Of a stretch of 64,000 nucleotides of DNA, positions 54,506 to 64,000 are shown one piece after another (position 1 is the stretch's first letter; each line of letters starts with the position of its first letter). The DNA is from Girardia tigrina. Lineage: Eukaryota; Platyhelminthes; Tricladida; Dugesiidae. Position numbers and translations under genes: made by a program. The notes under the pieces are model-generated. The model made no database searches. It was not told where the DNA came from and saw only the letters and a list, made by a program, of their open reading frames with translations. The DNA lies in contig MQRK01243661.1 in assembly GCA_001938485.1 (NCBI GenBank), positions 18,386 through 82,385 of the forward strand, read 5' to 3'.

Positions 54506-55322
54506 TGTTGCGGTCGTACTTCGCTATTCTTTACGCACCTTCATCTCATATCTTAATGCCCATGTACCACTACTCGAATTTTACAGAAATTTACTTTTAT
54601 TAAAAACAAATAATAATAATAAGAACAATAATAAACCAAAAATCGGAAGTATCTGTATTAATAGTTATTAAATAAAACAAAATTCAATCCCCTTGTCGGA
54701 TGTTGTCCTATTCGTGTATCCCGATCCCTTCTGATTTTTCAGTTTTCCTACTAGAAAAATAATTTAAAATGTCCAATTTTAATAAAAATAAATTTCTTTA
54801 TATTCAATATTGCTTCCAGATGTTAGACATTCAGCTGACACGTCAATCGACAACCTCGAGAAAGCGGACATCTTTAGGATTTCATATCTGTGCCTTTCGA
54901 TCTCATGGCACCTTCCGATTACCAGGGCAAAGCCTTGATATATTCTTGAAAAACAAAATAATTAATTACACATAGGCCAATTAAGAAAACTTACGATTTT
55001 CAATATGGCCACAATTAATCATCATCGTATAACACGAACAAAGATCTGTCATAGAATTAGTTTGTTGTCAACCGGTGTGCGCAAATTCCTAGTCGCATTG
55101 GTATGATGGGTGTGCGCCGCCCGAGTTCTTCGTTTACGCCGTGTTGCCAAGCTTGATATAAAAGTAGCGTTCAATCATGTTCATTTTTACAATTCTACTT
55201 ATTTACTGATTTACTTTTATATACTGATGATTCTGTAAATTCGCAGATGAACCTCTTACTCAACGGTTAGCAACTCCATCCCAACTTAATTGCCAAGAGA
55301 AACGAAGTACGACAGGACCACA
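54506..55322 (+). repeat. Possible solo LTR fossil, 0.8 kb
   Basis: It begins TGTTGCGGTCGTACTTCG and ends CGAAGTACGACAGGACCACA, so the TG...CA ends extend into a longer inverted match (GTCGTACTTCG). A TATA box (TATAAAAG, 55157-55164) lies in a GC-richer segment like the U3/R border of an LTR. No target duplication or internal region is seen. The alternative is a foldback DNA element. Confidence 0.35.
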
Positions 55323-55452
55323 GTGGAGGCATTTTCATTTATATTTAGTTTTATATTTTAATGTTGTGTTATTTTTATTTTAATTTATTTAATAGTGTTT
55401 TGATTTTATTCATTGTTGTAATTTTGTTATATCACCAAAATATATTTTACTA

Positions 55453-57000
55453 CAGTGGCTTGAAGTTAACTGCATTGAATTAGCAGTTAACTGCAAATTG
55501 ATGCCAAAACATCTTAAAATTAATCATTATTTTTTCATTTATATGCATAAAAAAGAAGTAAGATATTTTTTTAAATATTTATTTTAATATAAAATTACAG
55601 AAAATTTTCCATATGTGGTGCCGCACATATGGAAAAGCTGTGAGAACACGTGAAACACATCTGGCTTCTTCAATCAAAGACCATTTGACAAGCAAGAGAC
55701 ATATGTAAGCCAAAACGTCTACTACAGAAGTAAAACAGATATCATTGTGCAGCTATTTTGAAGAAGGAAACAAGATGTTGTCTGAGAGATCTGAGTTTTT
55801 TCTTGATTTGACAAACTTACTTATCAAGTGTAATATACCTTTATAAAAAGTTGCAAATTCTGTCTTTATTGACTTCATAAAAAAGTATACAAATCATACG
55901 TGTTCGGATGAAAGTACTTTAAGAAAGAATAATGTAGATGTTCTTTTTTCTACAAAATTTAAATTTAATCCGCATTATTATTGGCAAAAACAATGTTTTT
56001 TATTTTAGATGAATCAACTGATATAGTTGGCAGGCAAGTATTAAGTATTTTTGTTGGGAAACTTGACAGAGCTCCGAGCAAGCCGATGCTGCTAAATTCA
56101 GTTGTCCATGATGGAGCAAATGCATTAACAGTATCTCCGGCATTTTTAAGTAGCCTGATGTTCTATGACCAGATGAAAAACAATATAATCGTGTGTGGTT
56201 GGTTGTCCCCGATGCTGCACCTTACATGATTTCTGCATTTAAAAAACTGAAAGAAACATTGTTCCCAAGTTTGCATCATGTAACATGCTTAGCACATGCT
56301 TTACATCGAGTGTATGAAAGAATAAGAGAAGAATTCGGAGATATAAATTTATTTATATCATTGATGAAGAAGGTTCTTTTCAAGTTAAATGAAAGAACCA
56401 ACATTTATAAAAGCATCACAGGGGCTTCCATTTCCACCAAATCCAGTCATTACACGACGGGCAACATTTATTGAGAGCGCAATGTTTTATTTAGACAATT
56501 TTACAAAAATTATAGATTTTATACGCGAACTTGAGATTGATTCAATGGATACCAGAAAACTTAAAGATTTGGTTGAAGCAAGAATTATTTTTGATTATCT
56601 CTTGAAATTCTCCTAATTCAGATTTTTAAAAGAAAAGTTTGCGCAATTAGAAGTTGAAAATTCAAAGCTGAGCACAACACTTAGCATTGTTGAAGAAATA
56701 AAATCCCAGTTGGGTGGCTTTGCAAAAGATAAATTTCTTTATTTTCTGAACAAGAATCCTGATTTGGCTTTATTCACATCAAGAGAAAAAGATTTGACAT
56801 TTCTAAGCAAAATTTGCTATTCTCCTCTTGTTTCGGTGTCAGTTGAGAGATCTTTTTCTCAGTACAAAACAATTCTGAGCTCTTTAAGACAACGTTTTAC
56901 CTTTCTAAATTTGGAAAAAAATGAACATTCTATATTTTAATGCATTTTTAGAATAAATATTTGAAATTATTATTTTATCTTCTATTTTACTATTTTATTA
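55453..57000 (+). mobile_element. hAT transposon, decayed, 3' end not found
   Basis: A hAT-like start, CAGTGGCTTGAAGTTAACTGC, at 55453 is followed by a perfect hairpin, AGTTAACTGC and GCAGTTAACT around 9 bases (55464-55492), a likely transposase-binding site. The transposase relic follows in the same direction. The right-hand inverted terminus was not found, so the 3' limit is approximate. Confidence 0.75.
55610..56940 (+). pseudogene. hAT transposase, broken
   Basis: It starts with a BED-type zinc finger (WCRTYGKAVRTRETHLASS then HLTSKRHM; the expected second Cys reads Tyr). The body continues in several frames: FILDESTDIVGRQVLSIFVG (first catalytic region, DESTD), VVPDAAPYMISAFKKLKE then HHVTCLAHALHRV (the CLAHALH block), PFPPNPVITRRATF, and the C-terminal dimerisation region YSPLVSVSVERSFSQYK then LSSLRQRFT. 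All hallmarks of hAT are present in order, but frameshifts and stops break the protein at several points. Confidence 0.88.
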
Positions 57001-57979
57001 TTAGTAATAATTATTAACGGACTGAGTAATTAACAGTATAGACGTTACGTGATGGTCTTTTGGAACATCATATTATTGGATTGCGATCATCTCTGACTTT
57101 AAATCTACCCGACCTTTCGGTAATTTGTAGCGAAATTTGGTCAATTGACAAATTATACAATTAAACCTTCAGTCTTTATAATACTTATAATAAAAAACCC
57201 TCATAATAAACATACAGTTAAGTAAATATTTAAACGATGATAAGTTACAAGTCTGAGACATACAAATGTGTAGAGATGACAGTTGTAACAATAATTAATA
57301 ATAATATTATTTAATCAATTTTATTATGATTTTACTATCAGATACCGAGTCGGTCTGTCAGTCATTATCATTATGTCTGTTAGAGATCCAAAGATCCCGA
57401 AGGCGCTCAGACTGCAGAAATTTAATTGAGTAGAAAGCCTTCAAAAATAGGTTTCTAAATTCCTTGGATATATATAGAAAGCAAGCTAATATAAAAATAT
57501 GATTATCGAGTATAAAAATAGTATAAAAAACAATTATTGATAAATAGTCAGTGACCAACTATTTATAATTTAGATTAATTAATACATATATACCACTCTG
57601 GTGGTTAAAGTATCATGATACCAGTGAACCTGTATATACTCAAAGATATGTGATAAGTGGAAGCAAGCACACTCACGTGCATTGATGGAAAACCCACGAA
57701 CAATTGGTATAAAATATAAATAAATAAAACACAAACTGATAATTCTCGGGGATGAACATGCTACACATATGATATTTAGCAACGAAAGTTCTGATTTGCA
57801 AAAGTATATCAGTAAGGGGAAAATGTGTGTGCTCCCTCACTACCCCCACAGGAGGGACACATGCGCTAATTGAAGGTTGTAAAAGTAATTTTGAAGGTTG
57901 ATATTGTAATTTTCAATTTCGGTATTTTCTATATATTTTTCTGTATTTATTCTATATTTTTCGGTATTTATTTATATAC

Positions 57980-57980
<1 letters not shown>
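57001..57980. other. Mixed sequence, small palindromes only
   Basis: Perfect palindrome GTATCATGATAC at about 57609 and a hairpin ACCAC-GTGGT at about 57590 lie in a less AT-rich part (57590-57860). No reading frame with a recognisable domain. Confidence 0.4.
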
Positions 57981-57982
<2 letters not shown>

Positions 57983-58019
<37 letters not shown>

Positions 58020-58069
58020 NNNNNNNNNNNNNNNNNNNNNNNNNNNNNNNNNNNNNNNNNNNNNNNNNN

Positions 58070-58115
<46 letters not shown>
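57983..58115. repeat. (TA)n microsatellite with a 50-base N gap
   Basis: TA on both sides of N at 58020-58069, again a placeholder-sized gap. Confidence 0.92.
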
Positions 58116-58120
<5 letters not shown>

Positions 58121-58589
58121 TGAAAAAGGGAGTAGAAATCGACTTTTCAAATATGTGTACAATAAGAATGCAATGTATATACAATCTATGTACAATGTGT
58201 ACTCTACTGACTTTTTTAAAAATTTTAAAATTAAATCTGACTATACATATATAAGTTCCTATCCTACAGTTTTCATATTGTGCTTTGCTCTCCCTGCCTA
58301 CGTATGTCTACCCTAGGCAGTCTGGGAACCGAAAGATCGATTTGAAAATTAATTTGGAAAATTTTGACCTAGATTCCGAATATTGACCTATAGTTTTTTA
58401 TCCATGTACACTAGCAAAATTTTGATATTGTGCTTCCATCATCCTTTAAAATATATACGCATTCTACACCACTTTAAACTTTAACCTTTATTATAGGAAA
58501 AATAAATCAATATTTTAAAATTCCAATTGGATAGAAAATCTAAATATGCATCAAAATAATTTGCACTTCTTGAAATTGGGAAATTTCGA

Positions 58590-58815
58590 ATTTATCAATT
58601 TTGGCACACTTTCACATGTGCAGTACACTGTGCTCTATCGATTAGTACATGTGTCATATCAATTAGCACACTTGAACACTGTTCAGCGATCGATAAGCAC
58701 TTTTTGCACTGTTCCTATGGTTACGGCACCCATTTCCATGGGTTACCATGGCAAAGAGCCAATCGATAGTGCACATGTGCAATATCGGTTAACATATGTG
58801 CCCATCTGAGGGTAG
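58590..58815. repeat. Palindrome-rich, GC-richer segment, MITE-like
   Basis: CACATGTGCA occurs at about 58615 and again at about 58773, and the octamer-like ATCGATT follows or precedes each in inverse order (CTATCGATTAG at 58633, CCAATCGATAG at 58759). Between them are CCATTTCCATGGG and TTACCATGG. The arms form an imperfect inverted repeat. No target duplication or coding potential. Confidence 0.45.
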
Positions 58816-59010
58816 TGTGGGAGAGCCTATATTTTTCCCTACTTATATAATGAAAATATTATAAAAGTTCTCTATAATCATAACACAAACAATTCATGTC
58901 CATGACGGCTCTCGAGTCTCAAGTAACTTATGCGTAGGATGAGAATCTGTCTTTCGAATAATTTCAGTACATTTTCTCTCAAAAAACATTAAAAAATAAT
59001 AAGACATAAA

Positions 59011-59155
59011 AATAATATTATGATTCTCAAGTGTAAAGTCGATGATATCAGGCAAAAATTCAAGCATGAAGAATCTAAAAAATAATGTAGAATCTAAATG
59101 CTTGAATTTTTACCTTATATCATCGACTTTTCACCTGAGAATCATAGCAATATTA
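59011..59155. repeat. 145 bp hairpin with 55 bp arms
   Basis: The left arm (59011-59067) and right arm (59096-59155) are inverse copies with about five differences: ATGATTCTCA, AAAGTCGATGATAT and AAAAATTCAAGCAT recur in inverse on the right. The loop is about 28 bases. It is either a small foldback MITE or a long-stem RNA hairpin. It lies immediately upstream of a 5'-truncated mariner. Confidence 0.8.
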
Positions 59156-59282
59156 TCTTTTGTTTTATTATATTTTAATGTCCTAAGAATAAGAAAAAAA
59201 TCTTAATTGATTTATTTTGAATTTTTCTATTAAAAAAAAGAAAATCGAAAAACGGTTTTTTGTAAAAAATGAGCCTTTTATT

Positions 59283-60032
59283 TTGAACAAACATCCTCAA
59301 ACATCCATTGTACGATACCTTCACGCTCTTGGCAAGGTCAATAAACGATGTCGAGAAGTGCCTCATGAATTGACACAAATTCAAGCCGAAAAGCGTTTCG
59401 AAACTTGTCAAAAATTGCTTGAAAATCCGCGTGATGACCGTTTTATCCGTTGAATTGTAACTTGCGATGAAAAGTGGCTTTACTTCAGTAATCCAGACCA
59501 AAAAATCAATGAATGGACCCCGGACAAATGGCGAAACCGATAGCGAAACGAGATCGTTTCTCAAGGAAGACACTTTTGTGTGTTTGGTGGAATTTCGAAG
59601 GCGTGATTCACTTCAAGCTGGTTCCAAATGGTCGTACCATCGACGCTGAACTTTACTGTGCCCAACTTGATCGAATGTATGCGGCACTTGGCGAGAAATA
59701 ACCCGCTTTGATCAATCGAAAGCGAGTTCTACTACAACAGGACAATGCAAAACCGCACACTGCCAAACAAACAAAAGAAAAAATCTCGACGCCTTTGAAC
59801 TTCTTCTACACCCAGCGTATAGTCCGGATCCTGCGTCATCCGACTATCACCTTTTCCGCTCTATGACACACTTTCTTCGTGGTCGCAGCTTCAAATATCT
59901 GGCCGAGGTCGAAAACGGGTGTCACCAGTTCTTCGCTTCTAAGAACAAGGATTGGTACCGCAGCGGGATCGCACAACTTACCCATAGATGGGTTCAAGCT
60001 ATAGATTCAAATGGGCTTTACTTTGAAACTTA
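59283..60032 (+). pseudogene. mariner transposase (family B, copy 2), broken
   Basis: The frame 59217-59453 carries SIVRYLHALGKVNKRCREV then PHELTQIQAEKRFETCQK (linker PHEL) and ends at a stop right before IVTCDEKWLYFSNPD (first Asp). Another frame (59513-59701) has LLCVWWNFEGVIHFKLVPNG. Then QQDNAKPHTAKQT (second Asp) continues into a third frame with HPAYSPDPASSDYHLF-type sequence (third Asp present, at 59815-59860) and DWYRSGIAQL. Copy 1 shares several of the same landmarks but different breaks, so they decayed independently. Confidence 0.88.
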
Positions 60033-60107
60033 AGTGTTTTTTATTTGTTGTAAAATTATGTTTAAATTTTTAATAAAAAATACGAAAAGACTTTTGGTTC
60101 ACCCTAA
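59283..60107 (+). mobile_element. mariner transposon (family B, copy 2), 5'-truncated
   Basis: The right terminus CTTTTGGTTCACCCTAA and the following TA (60108-60109) are the same as in copy 1 at 24.6-25.9 kb. Homology begins at about 59283, inside the transposase gene. The left terminus and N-terminal third are absent, so the copy was truncated by deletion or by a later insertion of the sequence to its left. Confidence 0.9.
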
Positions 60108-60386
60108 TATAACCTAAATAAAACTCAATCAAATCTGTATAAATATCAATTCAATCTTGGTGTTTACCTAATCAGTATCAACAAATCTGAATTAAATCTG
60201 CAAATTCCAAAAAACTGCCAATTTTTATTTTTTCATATTAGTTTTTTTGTTATTTTATTATAGTATTTGTGATATTTTCAAAGGAAATTAATTGTACTTT
60301 GTTTAAATATGGTTCCGGCATATTTTGATGCATTTTTAAAATTTTAATCAATAAATCTTTTATTCTAAATTTTGTATCTGATAATA

Positions 60387-60903
60387 CAGTTAAGTGCCTC
60401 TTAACCGCCACCCTCTATTAATCGGCAAAAAAATCTGATTTTTTTATTTCACATTGAAAGTTTCTATCAGCCGCCATTTTCTGTCAACCACCATGTAGAA
60501 TATGACATGATGATGTGTTTAACTGTGGTGTGATAGTAAAATTGTTGTTTTAATATTCACTTTTTTTCAAATTTGCCGCGCAATCATTTTTATTGTCTAA
60601 GAAATCGTATTTTGTGTCTCTCGCGTATTTTCGATTTTAGTGTTTGAATCACACACCATTTTTAAAATATTTCAAAATAGAGCCCAATGCAGGGTTAGAC
60701 TCGTCCATCGGAGCTAGTTGAATGATTATGGTATGTGTGAGATTGTTGTGGTGAAGATTGATGAAAACACTAATCCCGGCTTAAGATACCTCAGAGGCAT
60801 CCAGATTTTTAAGTTTTTGTTAAATTTTAAATTACAGTTAAATTCCTCTTAACCACCAAATTTTGTCAGGAACCGTTTTTGGCGGTTAAAAGGAACTTTA
60901 CTG
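60387..60903. mobile_element. pogo/Tigger-type element remnant with nested ends
   Basis: The left end CAGTTAAGTGCCTCTTAACC and the inverse right end CAGTAAAGTTCCTTTTAACC are related inverted repeats, each next to TA (60385-60386, 60904-60905). The start CAG and the CTTAACCGCC core are typical of pogo/Tigger-like termini. The interior has a weakly protein-like patch near 60680 but no transposase. A third terminus of the same kind lies at 60835. Confidence 0.65.
60835..60903. repeat. 69 bp terminal-repeat palindrome
   Basis: CAGTTAAATTCCTCTTAACC (60835) faces the inverse of CAGTAAAGTTCCTTTTAACC (ending 60903) around a 7-base centre, and TA stands on each side (60833-60834, 60904-60905). It looks like two element ends brought together by deletion of the interior, next to or inside the larger remnant. 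Confidence 0.65.
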
Positions 60904-61148
60904 TAATAGAATATTTTTGGTATCAAATTTTTTAGTGACCAAAAGAAGTAATTCTGAATCAAATTGGAATTGCATTTCGGATTGTACATATTCCAACGAA
61001 ATTATTAGGATAAATTATTAGATTTGATTTCTGATATCATTTTATTAATCCCGAATCCAATCATAATAATTTCGTCACACTATGTACAATCTAAAATACC
61101 ATTTTAATTTGATAGAAACTTACTTCTGTTGATCGAGAAAACAGTCAT

Positions 61149-61480
61149 TTGTATTCGGTCATTCAACGAATCAGTCAGCTGTTGTTGCTTGAAAGAAATC
61201 AAAGCAATTCCCAATCTATCAATATGATCGGTATCTCAATCAATTATTTCTACGTGAATTCTCGAAAGACTGTCTGTTGTCTTGGAACTGGACCACATTC
61301 AACAATGATATTTTTCAAATCGTTGCGAATAAATTGAAATTTAATATCAATTATAAGAACGGAATGGTTCTAATTTATATCAAGAAATCGTTCAATTCAA
61401 TCTCCAACCTTAGCTGCAGTCTCACAGTTAGGAAGATAATTATGTTGTCTAGAACGCAATTTCAGCTATTGTTGGTATGA
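61149..61480 (+). other. Protein-like segments, unrecognised
   Basis: Overlapping frames (61149-61337 and 61277-61480) contain ISQLLLLERNQSNSQSINM and SWNWTTFNNDIFQIVANK. The region is less AT-rich than its flanks. No domain recognised; probably a relic. Confidence 0.2.
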
Positions 61481-61897
61481 TGGACGATTTTGCAACTGTC
61501 GAAAAAGACAAAAATTTTAGTGTAACCGACAACTTACAAGAACTTTCCCAAAGAAACATCAATAAATAATAAAAGCGAATAATTAAGAGGTCAGACCGAT
61601 CAAATCAGTATTTCAATTACAAACAATACATATAGCTATTCCAGTTTCACACACTATCTTCTTAACCATCACTTCATCAACTTTTTATTTCTATGAATCA
61701 AAATTTAGTAAGTCAATTTCAGAAATATTTTGACTTTAGATATGGCAATGGTTCTCTTCACTGGCCATGTGGTTGTTTATTTCTTGAACAGAAAGCAAAG
61801 ATATATTCATTTAACTGCCAATTATCAATTAATATTTTTACTTTTTCAGGATTTGATTTTTTTCTCGTGATTTTCAGTATTGATATGTCATCGCCGG

Positions 61898-62175
61898 TCT
61901 CAGCGCTGTCCATCGGATCGTATCTCGCGTTGCTGTTCGTCGTCGGTGGAGTATCGCGATCCTAGATTATATGAGAGGCTCGCCGTACCGAATTCTAATC
62001 CCGCCTGATTCGTCCCGGTTTCATTTTTTGTTTCGATCAACACGAATTTGTTGGACCGCTGGCTCGATCCGTTAACGTCGCGATAGTCAGAATCGCTGCT
62101 CCTGGCACGGGGGTAAAATACCGCACCTGTGTCGTTTTGTGTTCCAAAAGGGAAATAAACAGGGTTCAACGCCAT
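61898..62175 (-). CDS. Hypothetical protein, first exon or short gene, GC-rich
   Basis: A minus-strand frame opens in a good start context (CAAAAATGGCG) and encodes MALNPVYFPFGTQNDTG, then AVFYPRARSSDSDYRD and NKFVLIETKNETGTNQAG, ending at 61900. It is close to half G+C, very different from the surroundings, and rich in Ser, Asn and Asp with an N-glycosylation sequon (NETG). A possible donor (ACACAG|GTGCGG) lies 19 codons in, so it could be a first exon. No domain recognised. The composition is like that of the ORF at 10337-10666. Confidence 0.45.
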
Positions 62176-62741
62176 TTTTGAATGTTAATTTGATTTATTG
62201 AGAAAACGAAGACGACATTTGAAATTTTTTATTTATTAAAATTAGTAAAAGAAATACATTGTTTCCATAAAACAATAATCTTTTTTCTTTTTATTGATAT
62301 CTGTATAAAACTTTCATAAAATTTTTACATTGACAAATAATTTTTTACAAGAAAAAAATAGTTTTTTTAAAAATTGGTAATTTTTTACATGGAAATAAAA
62401 AGAGGTTTTGTTATATTTTTTCTGTTAACATGTTGTGGTACACAACATTCAGCAATTTCTTTAAAAACTCTTACCAAACCAGATGCTGACGAGGAAAAAT
62501 TCTTATTTTTCACTTTTCGTACACACATGAGATTTATTAATTAAATGCTATTTTAAAAAGTCAAAATACCACTCACCATCCAACCTTTTTCCATTGACAA
62601 AATCATTATGACATCAACAATCTCCTGCAAAGTGGTAAGTGTAGTTGTCACAATTTCGAAGTTGATTTGCCAAGATTGAGAGAGGCTTAAGAAATTTTTT
62701 CAGGGCATGTAAAATTATAATTCCTTTGCGTGTATGAATTG

Positions 62742-63074
62742 TCAGTAGAAGGCCATCAGCCTCTGAGGATAAATCACAACTGTTGGCATGAATTTCTTGC
62801 TGTTAGAAACTTTTGGGAGAGGCCGCTCTATAAAATATTCTTTAAAAAATACACAATAGTTATCCGTAGTTAACCATGAATGCTTATCACGGTATTTTTC
62901 AGATTTCCGTTTCTTTGGTGGTTGTTCAAAAGTTACGTCATGAAAATTGACAGGGTCATTAAGGTAAGTCGCGGAAACTTGAGTTTGTTCGGTAGAAGAG
63001 CTAATATCCACAGTGGTACGAATTTTAGTAAAATAATTAAGTAGAGATGTGGCAGGTCGCTTCTTGGAACTCAT
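62742..63074 (-). CDS. Hypothetical protein, 110 aa, possibly hAT-derived
   Basis: The frame opens MSSKKRPATSLLNYFTKIRT, has a basic patch PPKKRKSEKYRDKHSWL (a likely nuclear localisation signal), and ends MPTVVIYPQRLMAFY. The start SLLNYF with KYR...WL before a degenerate zinc-finger region resembles the N-terminus of TTF/BED-type proteins of hAT transposons, but the metal-binding Cys residues are not evident. No catalytic part follows. It may be an N-terminal relic of such an element. Confidence 0.35.
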   Translation of the reverse strand: MSSKKRPATSLLNYFTKIRTTVDISSSTEQTQVSATYLNDPVNFHDVTFEQPPKKRKSEKYRDKHSWLTTDNYCVFFKEYFIERPLPKVSNSKKFMPTVVIYPQRLMAFY

Positions 63075-63820
63075 TGTTGGTTTATCACTGTATTTGTATA
63101 AATAACACTAATACTGAAGTTAACACTGAGGATAGACAATGCAGTACAGTTGCTTCTTTTCACAATAATGTAGGAACGCTGTGAAGGACAAACTACAGTC
63201 GCTTTCAGATAATAGCAACTTTTGAACACTTGTTTGTAAATTATATAGTAAAAATCAAAATCTTAAAATAAATACCCAATAAAAACACAATAGTAAATTG
63301 AAATCTTACTTTAAGAATTGAAATTTAATAGTGATCTTAAATATTAAAAATAATTTCTAACCCTATACTTACACACTATATACATACAATACACACATAC
63401 AGAAGTCAAAACACAAGTAACACACATGCACTTTCATTAAAGTTAATTGTAAATCTTTCAGCTAATTGCAAAAAACTTTAAAAAATTTTATTTCGAACTA
63501 ATGGAAAATTATCAATATTCCCCGATTTCCAGTCTAAGCGACAATGAAATAAGGTTTTTTCGTTAATAAAAATCATGTTTATTGTTAACGAATCATAGCT
63601 GTGAGATAACGAAAAGAAGACCAGAAAATCGTAATTTTTATAATTTTTTCAATCATTATTTAAATACCTTTTCTAGAGTTACTAAAATTGTTAAGGATGG
63701 GCTTATTAGGGTTTATAGTTATTAGGGCTTACACTAACTCAGAGGATTACCTGACCCTGGTCAGGCCACTAGACATATCAGATTCGGCAGCCAAAAATAG
63801 TGTTTAAATACCATAGATAT
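63075..63820. other. AT-rich stretch, nothing firmly recognised
   Basis: A (C/T)ACACA-rich tract at 63370-63430 and a repeated TTATTAGGG word at 63699-63725 are the only visible structures. Confidence 0.4.
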
Positions 63821-63837
63821 GCTGTTATTTCTTTTGA

Positions 63838-64000
63838 AAATGAGAAGGTTATAGGAAACCCATAATTAATGATGAAGTTGAGCAGTCAATTATTGAATAC
63901 GTAGAAGGCCATTCTAAATCAACATTGGCTGAAATGCAGAAATACGTTAAGAAAAATAAAGAAATTGAAATATCGCAACCAACAATATCAAGATTCTTCA
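63838..64000 (+). pseudogene. Tc1/mariner-superfamily transposase N-terminus, cut by the window end
   Basis: The plus strand reads KPIINDEVEQSIIEYVEGH then SKSTLAEMQKYVKKNKEI and ISQPTISRFF, a helix-turn-helix with the STL...I..F....V...TISR pattern of Tc1-like transposase DNA-binding domains. A preceding segment (YAVISFENEKVIG) is in another frame, so a shift near 63855 is likely. The rest lies beyond the window. Confidence 0.5.

Overview
The window is a very AT-rich (by eye well above 70 % A+T) animal nuclear sequence. It has spliceosomal introns, (TA)n microsatellites, three N gaps (23449-23453, 45664-45713, 58020-58069) and a dense litter of arthropod-type mobile elements: at least five mariner families, a Tc1-like element, hAT, pogo- and piggyBac-type derivatives, an RTE-like LINE, Penelope-like elements and LTR-element fossils. 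An arthropod, probably an insect or a mite, is the best guess; I cannot name the species.

The one host gene I recognise with confidence is on the + strand between 21240 and 51919. It is the orthologue of PTPN9 / Ptpmeg2, a CRAL-TRIO plus protein tyrosine phosphatase. Seven consecutive coding exons are visible, phases agree at every junction, and together they give 735 codons including the stop. The N-terminal exons (CRAL-TRIO-N and the front of the lipid-binding domain) were not found. Introns are strongly bimodal: 46 and 42 bp for two of them, about 3 to 13 kb for the rest. The long introns are packed with transposons.

Region by region: 1-10 kb holds a foldback repeat, a decayed arthropod repeat protein, a mariner and a nested hAT-type non-autonomous element. 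10-13.4 kb holds a GC-richer ORF, a C2H2 zinc-finger relic, a fossil LTR-element pol piece and a Penelope-like 3' end with a hammerhead-ribozyme motif. 15-18.6 kb holds a pogo-like scrap, a piggyBac-type MITE, a possible last exon with a C-terminal membrane segment and a second Penelope-like copy. 21-34.8 kb is the first visible Ptpmeg2 exon and its 13 kb intron, with four mariner insertions (one with an intact 350-codon transposase whose third catalytic Asp is Gly), a possible minus-strand exon and a third Penelope-like copy with a second hammerhead motif. 34.8-52 kb is the rest of Ptpmeg2, with an LTR fossil, a Tc1-like element, an RTE-like LINE, a hAT element and a MITE-in-MITE insertion inside its introns. 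52-64 kb is mostly transposon debris (MITE, LTR candidate, hAT, mariner, hairpin, pogo-type MITE) plus two or three unrecognised short reading frames.

The noteworthy items are the Penelope-like hammerhead motifs, the MITE nesting with a readable empty site, the near-intact mariner with an altered active site, the extreme intron sizes of Ptpmeg2 and a repeated C2H2 protein family. All gene models are from reading by eye, without database searches.
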